IMG/VR virus record: IMGVR_UViG_3300032061_000007
Location: 1-29,736 of that record
DNA from: a virus
Length of the DNA stretch: 29,736 nt
Reading direction: 5' to 3' (one strand)
Below, piece after piece: positions 7,471 through 15,203 of this stretch; positions within the stretch are counted from its first letter, which is position 1; every line of letters begins with the position of its first letter. The position numbers and the translations under genes were made by a program. The notes under the pieces are model-generated. The model had not been told where the DNA came from, made no database searches, and saw nothing but the letters and a program-made list of their open reading frames with translations.

Positions 7471-8084
7471 GTGACTTACGAGTAACAGAAACATTAACTA
7501 TTAATGGTATTGATATAACCAAACAACCACCAATATTGATACCGGGTGGAATCAATTGGCGATGGAACTGGATCGATGCATTAATTAAACAATACGGTTG
7601 GAAAGTCGGGGCAGAACTTGGTGTTAAAGAAGGACGATGTTCGACTTTTCTTTTAATGAACAATCCAGACTTATTCTTACACGCAGTCGACTTGTGGAAT
7701 GTTCAAGAAGGTAACGATCAAAAAGAAGGTGGGGAAACTTATGAAAACTGGGACAATGAAGGATTTTATAAAGCATTTTCAAAAGCAGTAGATAATAATT
7801 TTGTTGACCGATGTAAAATATGGCGTGGCTATACTGATTGGGCAGTAGACTTCATTGAAGATGATAGTTTGGACTTTGTTTTTATTGATGCTGACCATAG
7901 TTTTGAAGGTGTTAGTGGTGATATCCAGAATTGGAAATCAAAAGTAAAAGCTGATGGCGCTATACTTGGTCATGACTATAGTTGGCCAAGTGTTCAGAAA
8001 GCAATCACACAGGAATTTAGTGATCCATCAAAAGTATGGACAGGATGGAACAATACATGGGGCATCTGGAAAAAAGATATATGA
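7467..8084 (+). CDS. Class I SAM-dependent methyltransferase (Methyltransf_24-like)
   Basis: 205 aa. The SAM-binding glycine loop is GAELGVKEG (48-56), followed by an acidic ribose-binding strand (HAVDLW, 72-77), then FVFIDADHSFEGV (137-149) and GAILGHDY (164-171). The IDADHSYE-type signature is typical of small O-methyltransferases found near glycosyltransferases in polysaccharide and glycan clusters. The start overlaps the preceding stop (ATGA), and its own stop overlaps the next ATG. The probable substrate is a sugar or glycan made by the adjacent transferases, but that is inference from context. Confidence 0.8.
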   Translation: MSDLRVTETLTINGIDITKQPPILIPGGINWRWNWIDALIKQYGWKVGAELGVKEGRCSTFLLMNNPDLFLHAVDLWNVQEGNDQKEGGETYENWDNEGFYKAFSKAVDNNFVDRCKIWRGYTDWAVDFIEDDSLDFVFIDADHSFEGVSGDIQNWKSKVKADGAILGHDYSWPSVQKAITQEFSDPSKVWTGWNNTWGIWKKDI

Positions 8085-8269
8085 TATTCATTATTCATCA
8101 CACATCAAATCCACATGCGTATATTAAAACTGTAGTGGCACCTCCGCGTCTATGCGAATGGACAAAAAATATGTCAGAAGCCCAAGTTTTCGAAGTGGAA
8201 CGGGAAGCCGATGCCGCTGCAAAATATATTACTGAAAACGCATTCAATGTAACTGTTAAACAAATATGA
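8081..8269 (+). CDS. Small unknown protein, cassette member
   Basis: 62 aa from ATG 8081, which overlaps the methyltransferase stop in an ATGA arrangement; an in-frame ATG at 8036 lies within the upstream gene and is less likely. The N-terminus is hydrophobic and histidine-containing (MIFIIHHTSNPHAYIK) and the C-terminal half is an amphipathic acidic helix. Its own stop overlaps the next start (ATGA). No family is recognised. Retention in a chain of exact start-stop overlaps is the main evidence that it is real. Confidence 0.6.
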   Translation: MIFIIHHTSNPHAYIKTVVAPPRLCEWTKNMSEAQVFEVEREADAAAKYITENAFNVTVKQI

Positions 8270-8457
8270 CTAAGGATGATATACGCATTTTACGATTAGC
8301 GTTACAAGCTGTAACACATGAATTGGATGATTTTATTATCGCATGTGTAGATGAAAATGGTCAGCCAAAGAAACCTGCCATGGGATCATTAATGAAAGCC
8401 AAGGCATGTTTACCAGAAGGTCATAAAAATGCATTTGCAAAAAAGGTGAAAAGATGA
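8266..8457 (+). CDS. Small unknown protein, cassette member
   Basis: 63 aa, ATGA overlaps at both ends. An N-terminal helix (DDIRILRLALQAVTHELDDF) is followed by a Gly/Pro/Lys-rich C-terminal half ending in a basic tail (AFAKKVKR). No motif is recognised. It directly precedes the NADAR gene and could be a small partner, but nothing in the sequence shows this. Confidence 0.6.
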   Translation: MTKDDIRILRLALQAVTHELDDFIIACVDENGQPKKPAMGSLMKAKACLPEGHKNAFAKKVKR

Positions 8458-8939
8458 TTGAACAATTTACGTTTTTCTGGAGTGGTATTTTTAGCCAATG
8501 GTATACGGCACCCTTCATAATTAATGGGATACCATATAACTGTGCTGAACAATATATGATGCAGCAAAAAGCATTGACCTTTAATGACTTTGAAATCGCA
8601 TTGAAAGTTATGTGCACTAAGAATCCACGGGAGCAAAAAGCATTAGGGCGACAAGTCAAAAATTTTAAAATGATTAAATGGGCTGAAGTTGCTCGTGATA
8701 TCGTATACACCGGCAACTATGCAAAATTCACTAAGAATCCAGAATTATATGAACAACTAATAGCAACACAAGGAACTACATTAGTTGAAGCCAGTCCCAA
8801 GGATACATTGTGGGGAATTGGTTTAGCCGAAGATGACCCACGGGCGTTAAATCGTGAAACATGGTTAGGTAAAAACTGGTTGGGTGAAGTATTAACCAAA
8901 GTTCGTGATGACATTATTAAAAGTTCAGAGGATTTCTAA
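8454..8939 (+). CDS. NADAR-domain protein (YbiA-like, DUF1768)
   Basis: 161 aa, a full-length single NADAR domain. Diagnostic segments are FWSGIFSQWY (8-17), INGIPYNCAEQYMMQQKA (23-40), VEASPKDTLWGIGL (111-124) and NWLGEVL (141-147), all matching the YbiA family pattern. YbiA acts as an N-glycosidase in riboflavin metabolism, and some NADAR proteins are reported to remove ADP-ribose from guanine bases, acting as antitoxins to DarT-type toxins. In a phage, a counter-defence role or a role in nucleotide-sugar handling are both possible. It is ATGA-coupled to the upstream gene and TAATG-coupled to the downstream methyltransferase. Confidence 0.85.
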   Translation: MIEQFTFFWSGIFSQWYTAPFIINGIPYNCAEQYMMQQKALTFNDFEIALKVMCTKNPREQKALGRQVKNFKMIKWAEVARDIVYTGNYAKFTKNPELYEQLIATQGTTLVEASPKDTLWGIGLAEDDPRALNRETWLGKNWLGEVLTKVRDDIIKSSEDF

Positions 8940-9574
8940 TGAAACTAAACATAAGTAACAACGCAATTAAGTACATTCAATTACAACGAACTGATCACAA
9001 AGTTCCTGGTATGATTGCTGAAGCATATTCAAAAGACATTGAAGATGATTTCAATATCATAAAAGAATATCTACCAGAAAAAGCTACGAATGTACTTGAT
9101 ATAGGATGTGGCATTGGTGGCATAGATGTATTATTATATCACTACTTCGTTGCGCAAAACACAAATCCTCATATGTGGATGTTGGATAAATCAGAATTCC
9201 CAACACAAATGCGTTATGGCTGGGGAGAAACTACGCCATTCTACAATTCACTAGACTTGACTTATGCCACATTACTTGCTAATGATGTACCATCGAAAAA
9301 TATTCATTGTGTTGAAGCTAATCTGAATTTCACCATTGATATTCCAACAAATGTCGAAATGACTTTAGTGACATCATTTCTGTCATGGGGATTTCACTAC
9401 CCAGTAGAATCATATATTAAAAATGTGATGAAAATACTCACTAAGCGTGGTCGAGTCATAATCGACTTGCGGTATGAATCAGATGTCAACGTTCTTAAAC
9501 TCTATTTTAAGAACGTTGAAATAATAATTCAAAAAGGAAAAGCATACAGAACTGTATGCTGGGGGAAAAAATGA
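8939..9574 (+). CDS. Class I SAM-dependent methyltransferase
   Basis: 211 aa. SAM loop VLDIGCGIGG (52-61) with an acidic second motif (MWMLDKSEF) and the usual late strand (GRVIIDLRY). The substrate domain is unfamiliar. The start overlaps the NADAR stop (TAATG), and its stop overlaps the next glycosyltransferase start (ATGA). The 3' part contains a perfect 13-bp inverted repeat (9487-9518) that is listed separately. The call as a methyltransferase is firm from motif I; a sugar or glycan substrate is inferred only from the neighbouring glycosyltransferases. Confidence 0.78.
   Translation: MKLNISNNAIKYIQLQRTDHKVPGMIAEAYSKDIEDDFNIIKEYLPEKATNVLDIGCGIGGIDVLLYHYFVAQNTNPHMWMLDKSEFPTQMRYGWGETTPFYNSLDLTYATLLANDVPSKNIHCVEANLNFTIDIPTNVEMTLVTSFLSWGFHYPVESYIKNVMKILTKRGRVIIDLRYESDVNVLKLYFKNVEIIIQKGKAYRTVCWGKK
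9487..9518. repeat. Perfect 13-bp inverted repeat inside a methyltransferase gene
   Basis: CAACGTTCTTAAA (9487-9499), a 6-nt loop, then TTTAAGAACGTTG (9506-9518). There is no U-tract on either strand, so it is not a standard terminator. It lies 53 nt upstream of the next glycosyltransferase start, inside coding sequence, and could be an RNA structure affecting the coupled downstream gene, or a protein-binding palindrome. Confidence 0.75.
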
Positions 9575-10335
9575 AAGTAGTATTCTTTAACGTAGACAAA
9601 GAAGATCAAATAACGTCACTGTCTGACAACAGAAAAAATTATGAAATTATTTGGGCCATGATGGAAAGTGTGCGTCTGGCCATGCCGGATGCTGATATCG
9701 TTCAACTATCAGATAACGAAAGCGCCATCATCGAAAACGTTGATGAAATTTATCGATGTGGGCCTAAACCAAAATACCTTATGCCTGCACGTATGAAATA
9801 TCAATATGAATATTTAAAGCATCATTGTCCGTATGGTGAAAATGTTATCTTCATTGATCCAGATATAATTGTTCAACATGATTTATCGGATGTATTTGAT
9901 GATAATTTTGATGTTGGTTTAACATGGCGAGATAATCTTGGTCAACTTTCCGAACAGATGCCGTTTAATGCAGGTGTGGTGTTTTGCGTTAATAAGATGG
10001 CAAGTAAACTTTTCTTTTTAACAGCATACAATATGATTGAACATGGAATAGAAAATGTTAAACAATGGTATGGTGATCAATTAGCAATGATTGATATTGT
10101 TGGCCGTGAAAATTACAAAAACAGAACGTCAGATTATATTGAGACCAAAGATATCGTCTTTAAAATGTTTCCATGTGCATCATATAACTATTCACCCGTC
10201 GGCGAAGAAATATTAAGGGTATTACATCCATCAGAAAATTGTAAAACATTTGATAGACTTAAAACCAAACATGTACTTCATTTTAAAGGTGGCTTAAAAG
10301 ACCATATGACATCATACTGGGAAAAACTTTATTGA
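9571..10335 (+). CDS. GT-A fold glycosyltransferase (GT8-like)
   Basis: 254 aa from ATG 9571, chosen because GGGGGAAAA lies directly before it and it overlaps the previous stop (ATGA); an in-frame ATG at 9556 lacks a site. GT8-type features: FIDPDII with DxD at 96-98, PFNAGVVF (131-138), WYGDQLAM (167-174) and a C-terminal HFKGGLKDH segment resembling the phosphate-binding HxKG motif. Cytoplasmic, probably Mn2+-dependent. It is distinct from the first transferase of the cassette, so the cassette may build at least a two-step product. It is the last plus-strand gene, and its end overlaps the convergent minus gene by 7 nt. Confidence 0.8.
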   Translation: MKVVFFNVDKEDQITSLSDNRKNYEIIWAMMESVRLAMPDADIVQLSDNESAIIENVDEIYRCGPKPKYLMPARMKYQYEYLKHHCPYGENVIFIDPDIIVQHDLSDVFDDNFDVGLTWRDNLGQLSEQMPFNAGVVFCVNKMASKLFFLTAYNMIEHGIENVKQWYGDQLAMIDIVGRENYKNRTSDYIETKDIVFKMFPCASYNYSPVGEEILRVLHPSENCKTFDRLKTKHVLHFKGGLKDHMTSYWEKLY

Positions 10336-10586
10336 TATGGTGTCATATTTTTAAGCATGCGTTCTATGGATATAAGTTCTTTACTAATGTCTGGTAAATC
10401 TTCCATAAAATCAAGTTTTGGTGTTTGTTCCAAATCTTTAAGTGCTGCTATTATATGTTTATGTGCAGATGCAACTTTTTTATTGTAAAGCTTTACATTT
10501 TCTGGAGTTTTTTCATCAAGATCGGATCGTTTCATTGGAAGTTTATAACCAACAATATTTCCTTCATTTAATACATTTAATTTCAT
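10329..10586 (-). CDS. Small protein with MKLNxLNEG leader, candidate internal head protein
   Basis: 85 aa, helical, charged. The first nine residues, MKLNVLNEG, nearly match the start of another protein at 28505-28819 (MKLNQLNEG), while the bodies differ. LNE followed by G (6-9) fits the cleavage pattern of the T4 prohead protease. By analogy with T4 internal proteins it may be targeted to the capsid core, clipped after Glu8 and packaged. A GAGGATAG ribosome binding site and an exact late promoter (10619-10626) precede it, consistent with virion assembly timing. The body function is unknown. Confidence 0.6.
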   Translation of the reverse strand: MKLNVLNEGNIVGYKLPMKRSDLDEKTPENVKLYNKKVASAHKHIIAALKDLEQTPKLDFMEDLPDISKELISIERMLKNMTPYQ

Positions 10587-10618
10587 TTGTTCTATCCTCT
10601 ATTCATTTTGCCCACAGT

Positions 10619-10626
10619 TATTTATA
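10619..10626 (-). promoter_or_regulatory. T4-type late promoter (TATAAATA)
   Basis: Exact octamer on the minus strand, 33 nt before the ATG at 10586; predicted start near 10613. Confidence 0.6.
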
Positions 10627-10647
10627 TCGACCATATATTATAAAACT

Positions 10648-11154
10648 TTAGATTTTAGTTTTACCAAAAAGCTGATTTTCTGTCATGACTTGAAATATCC
10701 ATCCACGGGCATTGCAATATTCCATAGCAGATGCCCATTTCGCAGCATTGACTGCTGTAGTCATATCCTGATAGGCACGAGTTTTCTTATTACGTGATGT
10801 GCTGGCAATTCCTGCCAGCATTTTCTTTTGCTTCTGTGATTCAAGTAACAATAATGCCCGTTTAGCTTCCTCAAATGGTTTTACTTCAATCACATGAATA
10901 ACGGTATTCTTATTATTATCAATAAATTCTACAACAAAATCAGTATGATACCGCATTTGTTTCTTTTTTACTGGGTTGTAATATGGAATTATTACACTTT
11001 CACTGGCCCAGGCTAATACATTAGGGTGGGTATCAAGTTTTTCGGCTAAAAACTTTTCCCAAGAACTACGCATAATAATTGGCGTCTTGCCAACATATCT
11101 ATCTAAATTAGTTGGATAAAATTCAACTGGTTCTGGAAAAGATTTGTTCTTCAT
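10648..11154 (-). CDS. 4: Head completion protein, T4 gp4-like (TnsA/restriction-like fold)
   Basis: 168 aa (T4 gp4 is 150). The diagnostic pattern is RSSWEKFLAEKLDTHP, then AWASESVIIPYYNP, then RYHTDFVVEF and HVIEVKP, closely following T4 gp4 (RSNWEKFFFEWLD, WGSETAVIPYF, RYFMDIW, FIEIKP). The D...E-x-K arrangement is that of a TnsA-like nuclease fold. In T4, gp4 acts late in head maturation, before tail joining. The start overlaps the preceding stop (TAATG), so it is translationally coupled to the tail-tube-like gene upstream. Its coding strand contains a hairpin that would be a plus-strand terminator (listed separately). Confidence 0.82.
   Translation of the reverse strand: MKNKSFPEPVEFYPTNLDRYVGKTPIIMRSSWEKFLAEKLDTHPNVLAWASESVIIPYYNPVKKKQMRYHTDFVVEFIDNNKNTVIHVIEVKPFEEAKRALLLLESQKQKKMLAGIASTSRNKKTRAYQDMTTAVNAAKWASAMEYCNARGWIFQVMTENQLFGKTKI
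10799..10830 (+). terminator. Possible plus-strand terminator for the glycosyltransferase cassette
   Basis: TGCTGGCA (10800-10807), a 5-nt loop, TGCCAGCA (10813-10820), extended by one G-T pair, then TTTTCTTTT on the plus strand. The only plus-strand transcripts here would come from the cassette ending at 10335. It lies inside gp4 coding sequence, so coincidence is possible. Confidence 0.4.
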
Positions 11155-12200
11155 TAGCTAATTTTTGATAGTTTTGATGCCTGATCAGATGGTGCTGGTG
11201 CTGATTTTGATACTGACCCTTCCAAGGGTGCCGGTAATTGTGCTACATAACCATTTCGTTTCTTCTGAGCAGCAACGCGTTGGTCTTCTGGTGCGATTGC
11301 AGGCGATTTTGGATTTGATGTGCTTAGCAATGTCTTTCCAGCTAAACCGGCAACAGCGCCACCAGAAACGCCTTGTAGGTTAGTTTGTGTGTTAATGGTG
11401 CCTGCAACAGCCTGTGAACCAATATTAGTTGCTGCTTTAATATATCCAGATGGCGGTGTTGTTAATGCTCCTTCAGCCAAATCAGCATATTTGGCCGCAC
11501 GTAGTAAATCAAATGGTGTATCTGGATAATGTTTACCATCTACTTCCATAGACACATTTTTATAGTTATATGTTATTGTGAATGTACCAATACCATCTTC
11601 CTCAGTATTAAATGCAGACATATCAATATTAAGAATTTGAGGGTCTTGAAATGTCCAGATTCTAATATGGCCACGTGCATCGGCCAATAAACCATAGCTT
11701 ACATATTGATAAAGTTTAATTTGTTGTATAATGACACCAGTGCCGCTATTTTGTCCTAATGGATTCACGCCAGCATATGTTAATGGGTCAGTATCTAATG
11801 TCGGTAATATTTTATCATTGTTAAAACGAGTGTGCTTGGTCGAAAATGGATGTGTTGTGTCCTTTTTCATTTCACCACTAATAGCCTGATTCAAATAATA
11901 TTGAAGAAATCCTAAACTTTTATTATCACTATCATCCATTAATGTCATTGATAGTTCTGGATATCGAATGCCAGTCAATAGATGATAACGGTACCCATAT
12001 TGGTTGATTTCTTCATAATTGAAATCAAATTTAGGTTTATCTGCTTCGGTAGCATAATAATGAAATTTTTTAACATCCCGGCCAAGGCCAGCTACATGAA
12101 ATTCAACGTCAAAACTATATGGACGTGCAGGATGCGGCATTGTTCCTAAAACAATGGATGCTGGGTTTTGATCTATTGGTAAAATATTACTAATTGGCAT
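11154..12200 (-). CDS. Tail-tube-like baseplate junction protein (gp54/gp48-like)
   Basis: 348 aa (T4 gp54 is 320, gp48 is 364). The first 230 residues look like a tail-tube fold: RPYSFDVEFHVAGLG, then YPELSMTLMDDSDNKSLGFLQYYL, and a final strand pair GIGTFTITYNYKNVSM. That pattern (aromatic strand, then an acidic turn, then a helix) is shared by gp19 and the gp54/gp48 tube initiators that seat the tube on the baseplate. The last 110 residues are Ala/Gly/Pro/Ser-rich and probably flexible. It lies between gp4 and gp19, separated from gp19 by a terminator and with its own late promoter. It could also be an unusual second tube protein; gp54 versus gp48 is not resolved. Confidence 0.6.
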   Translation of the reverse strand: MPISNILPIDQNPASIVLGTMPHPARPYSFDVEFHVAGLGRDVKKFHYYATEADKPKFDFNYEEINQYGYRYHLLTGIRYPELSMTLMDDSDNKSLGFLQYYLNQAISGEMKKDTTHPFSTKHTRFNNDKILPTLDTDPLTYAGVNPLGQNSGTGVIIQQIKLYQYVSYGLLADARGHIRIWTFQDPQILNIDMSAFNTEEDGIGTFTITYNYKNVSMEVDGKHYPDTPFDLLRAAKYADLAEGALTTPPSGYIKAATNIGSQAVAGTINTQTNLQGVSGGAVAGLAGKTLLSTSNPKSPAIAPEDQRVAAQKKRNGYVAQLPAPLEGSVSKSAPAPSDQASKLSKIS

Positions 12201-12217
12201 TTATTTCTCCACGTTAT

Positions 12218-12225
12218 TATTTATG
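12218..12225 (-). promoter_or_regulatory. Late promoter variant (CATAAATA)
   Basis: Seven of eight matches on the minus strand, 18 nt before the ATG at 12200, followed by GTGGAGAAA as the ribosome binding site. It lies just past the terminator that ends gp19 transcripts. Confidence 0.5.
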
Positions 12226-12241
12226 TGGTTTGCATACACAC

Positions 12242-12267
12242 AAAAAAGGCACCCAAATGGATGCCTT
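12242..12267 (-). terminator. Rho-independent terminator after tail tube gene
   Basis: Minus strand: AAGGCATCC, loop ATTT, GGGTGCCTT (9-bp stem with one G-U pair), then a run of six T. It lies between the gp19 stop at 12291 and the next gene, closing the sheath-tube transcript. Confidence 0.82.
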
Positions 12268-12290
12268 CTCAACTTTATTATAATTGCTTA

Positions 12291-12890
12291 TTAAGCGCCA
12301 ACAAGAGCACTTGCTGGATCAGCTGAATTATTATATTCAACAATTGCGTTATCAAATCGCATATTTAATGTAATTTGAGTTGGATCATCACTTTCCCAAG
12401 ATAATTCACCATATGCTGCGCTAACAAACCAACATCCCTGAAGTGTCCAACGTTCAATAACTGTTGGTTCACCGCTATCAGCACCATCACCACCAGTGAT
12501 TAACAACTGAGAAGTGAATTTATATGCTCCACCGCTAATAGCTGCATCTAGACCAAGTGGAACAGATGCATTACTAGTTAAGCTTATCTGTTTGTTGATT
12601 TGTTGCTGAATTACGGTTGCAGCACCATTAGCAATATCATCTTCGATAGTCATATCGATAGGGTCCCAGCTATATTTACCTGCTATGAATCCTTTCGTGT
12701 TATAGCGATTTAATTCAACTTCGTTAAATGTAACAGTTGGTTTTGTCGCTGTAACGCACTGACGGGTCAGTGCTGAACTATCTGCATTGCCACCAATCCC
12801 TTGAAATGTTACAATATATCGGTGTGATTGCTTTGGTTGCAAAATACCTGGTTGTGTTCCCGGTACGCCTAAATTCAAAATATTTGCCAT
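12291..12890 (-). CDS. 19: Tail tube protein, T4 gp19-like
   Basis: 199 aa (T4 gp19 is 163). Typical tube-protein layout: N-terminal RYIVTFQGIGG strand, an ALTRQCVTATKPTV segment, FNEVELNRYNTKGFIAGKY, WDPIDMTIEDD, and C-terminal WTLQGCWFVSAAYGELSWESDDP then ITLNMRFDNAIVEY. These are the strand and turn motifs of the hexameric inner tube. It directly follows the sheath gene (19-nt gap), as in T4, with GGAGAAGATA as ribosome binding site, and ends at a strong terminator. Confidence is high from motifs plus order. Confidence 0.88.
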   Translation of the reverse strand: MANILNLGVPGTQPGILQPKQSHRYIVTFQGIGGNADSSALTRQCVTATKPTVTFNEVELNRYNTKGFIAGKYSWDPIDMTIEDDIANGAATVIQQQINKQISLTSNASVPLGLDAAISGGAYKFTSQLLITGGDGADSGEPTVIERWTLQGCWFVSAAYGELSWESDDPTQITLNMRFDNAIVEYNNSADPASALVGA

Positions 12891-12909
12891 TTTATCTTCT
12901 CCTTATCCT

Positions 12910-14226
12910 TTATAGTGCTGCGCCAGTTGATAGTACACGAATAGGCACATAGATAAATTCAACGGCTTTGACAGGCTTAATCGCAATATCAACCCACATT
13001 TCATTTGCATCTATTCTAGCAGGTGTATTATTTGTATCATCAGCAACAACTGCAAAGTCATATAACCCACCGCGTGATAAAATATCACCCAAGTATCCAC
13101 TGATAGATGAACTTAAATTATCGCGTGTAATCTGGTCATTTGGTTGGAACAAATAATCCATAGAACTTTTACGAATGGTACGTCGAATTGATGCAACCAA
13201 TCTAACAACATTAACTCTATCTAATGCACTAGAAATTGATGCTTGTGTTTTATTACCAAAACATACCAAACCTCTACCAGGAAATCTGTCAATTGGATTA
13301 ACATTAGCAAGATAAAGAACATCACGTCCACCTTGACCAAGCAACACTTCACTTAATGTACCTGCACCAGTAGATGTGCTTACATTTGTTATTTGTGCAC
13401 AATATGTCATGCTATCGATTACACCACGTCTGAAACCTGCTGGTGCATCCCAAATATTTGCATTCTTATCATTTAGTGCAATAACACGAATCATTGCATC
13501 AGATGCTGGAATCCAAACACTTGAACCATCCAAATTGGTACCAACGCCACCAGTATAATAAACTGCGGCATAATCAGACTTAGGAAAATCAGCTGCTGAC
13601 GTAGCAAAATCACCTGAACTAAGTTCCTGTGGACCATCAAATATAGTAAATACCTCATTGCCCATATCATTTGACAAAGCTATAAGATTTGTTGCTACAC
13701 TTGAATCTACACCAGTTGTAAACTCTGTAGTGATTCCGTGCCATGAACTAACACCAAAGCCCGGTGCTAATGCTATATTGTATTCATAGTAACCACTACG
13801 AATACCACTTGTAGTACTTACAATTTGTGCGTTAATCGCATCTAATACTGCCTTATACCCTGTCGCGGTTTCCGCTGTTGTTGCTAAATCAACATTAGCA
13901 CGAACAACATAGCAAAAATTACCCGCATTCAAAAAGTTATTGATTGCGTGTAAACCATATTCATTTAAGAAGTGCCCTTGTTGGATTACACCAGCAACGT
14001 CTTTAAACGTAGCAATACCATATGTATCAGCTAATTGTGACGCGCTTGTGATTGTTCTAATCACACCGTATTCCTGTGTCCCCGGTGCAGTTCCTAATCC
14101 ATCCGGAGTTGGTTTATCTTCTTCAGTTGCGATAAAAAACAACGGAACTGTTGGTGAAGCACCCGGAATGTAAAAGGATTCATCTATTACTGTGACCGCC
14201 ACTCCCGGCGAAACTAAACTTGGCAT
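12910..14226 (-). CDS. 18: Tail sheath protein, T4 gp18-like
   Basis: 438 aa, much shorter than T4 gp18 (659), so it probably keeps the conserved core and lacks one or more outer domains. N-terminus PSLVSPGVAVTVID matches the sheath SPGV arm that links neighbouring subunits; later GLHAINNFLNAGNFCYVVRA matches the family (FLxxGxxxxVVR), and the C-terminal WVDIAIKPVKAVEFIYVPIRV matches the conserved terminal domain. I start at ATG 14226 because AAGGAGATT lies just before it. A late motif lies 39 nt upstream. The sheath surrounds the tube and contracts on infection. Confidence 0.92.
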   Translation of the reverse strand: MPSLVSPGVAVTVIDESFYIPGASPTVPLFFIATEEDKPTPDGLGTAPGTQEYGVIRTITSASQLADTYGIATFKDVAGVIQQGHFLNEYGLHAINNFLNAGNFCYVVRANVDLATTAETATGYKAVLDAINAQIVSTTSGIRSGYYEYNIALAPGFGVSSWHGITTEFTTGVDSSVATNLIALSNDMGNEVFTIFDGPQELSSGDFATSAADFPKSDYAAVYYTGGVGTNLDGSSVWIPASDAMIRVIALNDKNANIWDAPAGFRRGVIDSMTYCAQITNVSTSTGAGTLSEVLLGQGGRDVLYLANVNPIDRFPGRGLVCFGNKTQASISSALDRVNVVRLVASIRRTIRKSSMDYLFQPNDQITRDNLSSSISGYLGDILSRGGLYDFAVVADDTNNTPARIDANEMWVDIAIKPVKAVEFIYVPIRVLSTGAAL

Positions 14227-14264
14227 TTTAAATCTCCTTTTCAAATGCTTTTCTATACAATAGA

Positions 14265-14272
14265 TATTTAGT
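14265..14272 (-). promoter_or_regulatory. Late promoter variant (ACTAAATA) for sheath
   Basis: Keeps the TAAATA core on the minus strand, 39 nt before the sheath ATG. The same ACTAAATA form precedes gp13 and the gene at 21749-22528. Confidence 0.45.
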
Positions 14273-14295
14273 TACGATGCACTAAAATTTAGAAA

Positions 14296-15192
14296 TTATG
14301 GCGTATTTACATCCGTAGGTGGGGGCATTGAGTGACCACTATCTGTTCCTTGTGGGTCTTCAGTGACATCTAAAGGCGTTCCCATAAGGTCTATTCCGGT
14401 TCCTGTAGAAGTTACGCCATCAGGAATTGATCCATGTGCATCACCAATCACCAATTCATCTAGCTTGCCGGTATATGGGGTGCCATCTCTTATGACTGTT
14501 CTAATACCTTCTACAAAACCAGAACCTTTAACTTCAACCATCGGACCAGATAACCAAATAGGCAACTCAAATGACAATGTGCTTCCAATCACAGTATCTT
14601 CTGTGCCAATTGGTATTTCTGTATCTAATCCAACATCAGTTAATGTAACTCTGGTGATACTTGTCCAATCCCATTCAGAATCATTTGATTGAATCATTAA
14701 ATCTGGATTGAATAACATTAAAATCTGTTCCAACATTTGCAGATGCTGGTCTGTATTTGACGCAAACATATGCAATTCCATAGTTAACATATATGGTGTT
14801 GGAATGCTTCGCGCTTTTACTCTTATACTTTTTACCGCATCTGTTGCATCTGATGCTTCTTCCATATCTTGTACAGTAATGTAGCTTTTTCTGTCTATAA
14901 TATTTGGATGCCGGCGTGCTTCAGGACGTAAATCTATAGCAGCCATATATGCTGACATAATGGGTACGCTTGCATTTACACGGTCATTAATATATGGATC
15001 AGAATTCCCACGTGCTTGAACAATCATATTGGCCATGCGGTCTTGTGATGCATAGCGAACCGGAACAGTCACAAAAATAGACTGACCATTATCACGCTTG
15101 CCAGTAGAAATCCGTAGTCCAGAAAACAAATGCACAAATTGTGTTAAGTACTTACGAATCTGTTCATTATAGTAGTAGTATTTGAATGCCAT
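14296..15192 (-). CDS. 15: Tail terminator/sheath stabiliser, T4 gp15-like
   Basis: 298 aa (T4 gp15 is 272). The N-terminus FKYYYYNEQIRKYLTQFVHLFSG parallels T4 gp15 (YFYNSSFRRYATLMGDLFS), followed by VTVPVRYASQDRM (T4 IRVPITYASKEH) and TPYMLTMELHMFASNTDQHLQMLEQIL with NPDLM. Gp15 forms a hexameric ring capping tube and sheath and docks onto the gp13/gp14 neck. The tail after residue 250 is Thr/Pro/Gly-rich and probably disordered. No clear ribosome binding site precedes ATG 15192; it starts 11 nt after the preceding stop, so translation may depend on coupling. Homology fixes the start. Confidence 0.88.
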   Translation of the reverse strand: MAFKYYYYNEQIRKYLTQFVHLFSGLRISTGKRDNGQSIFVTVPVRYASQDRMANMIVQARGNSDPYINDRVNASVPIMSAYMAAIDLRPEARRHPNIIDRKSYITVQDMEEASDATDAVKSIRVKARSIPTPYMLTMELHMFASNTDQHLQMLEQILMLFNPDLMIQSNDSEWDWTSITRVTLTDVGLDTEIPIGTEDTVIGSTLSFELPIWLSGPMVEVKGSGFVEGIRTVIRDGTPYTGKLDELVIGDAHGSIPDGVTSTGTGIDLMGTPLDVTEDPQGTDSGHSMPPPTDVNTP

Positions 15193-15203
15193 TATTTAAA
15201 CAA

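Noticed and set aside
8336-8716. 126-aa minus-strand reading frame across the NADAR gene
   Set aside because: Antisense to NADAR and the coupled small gene, both of which fit an overlap chain; no ribosome binding site.
14038-14058. 7-bp hairpin in the sheath gene
   Set aside because: Too short and within coding sequence; no sign of function.
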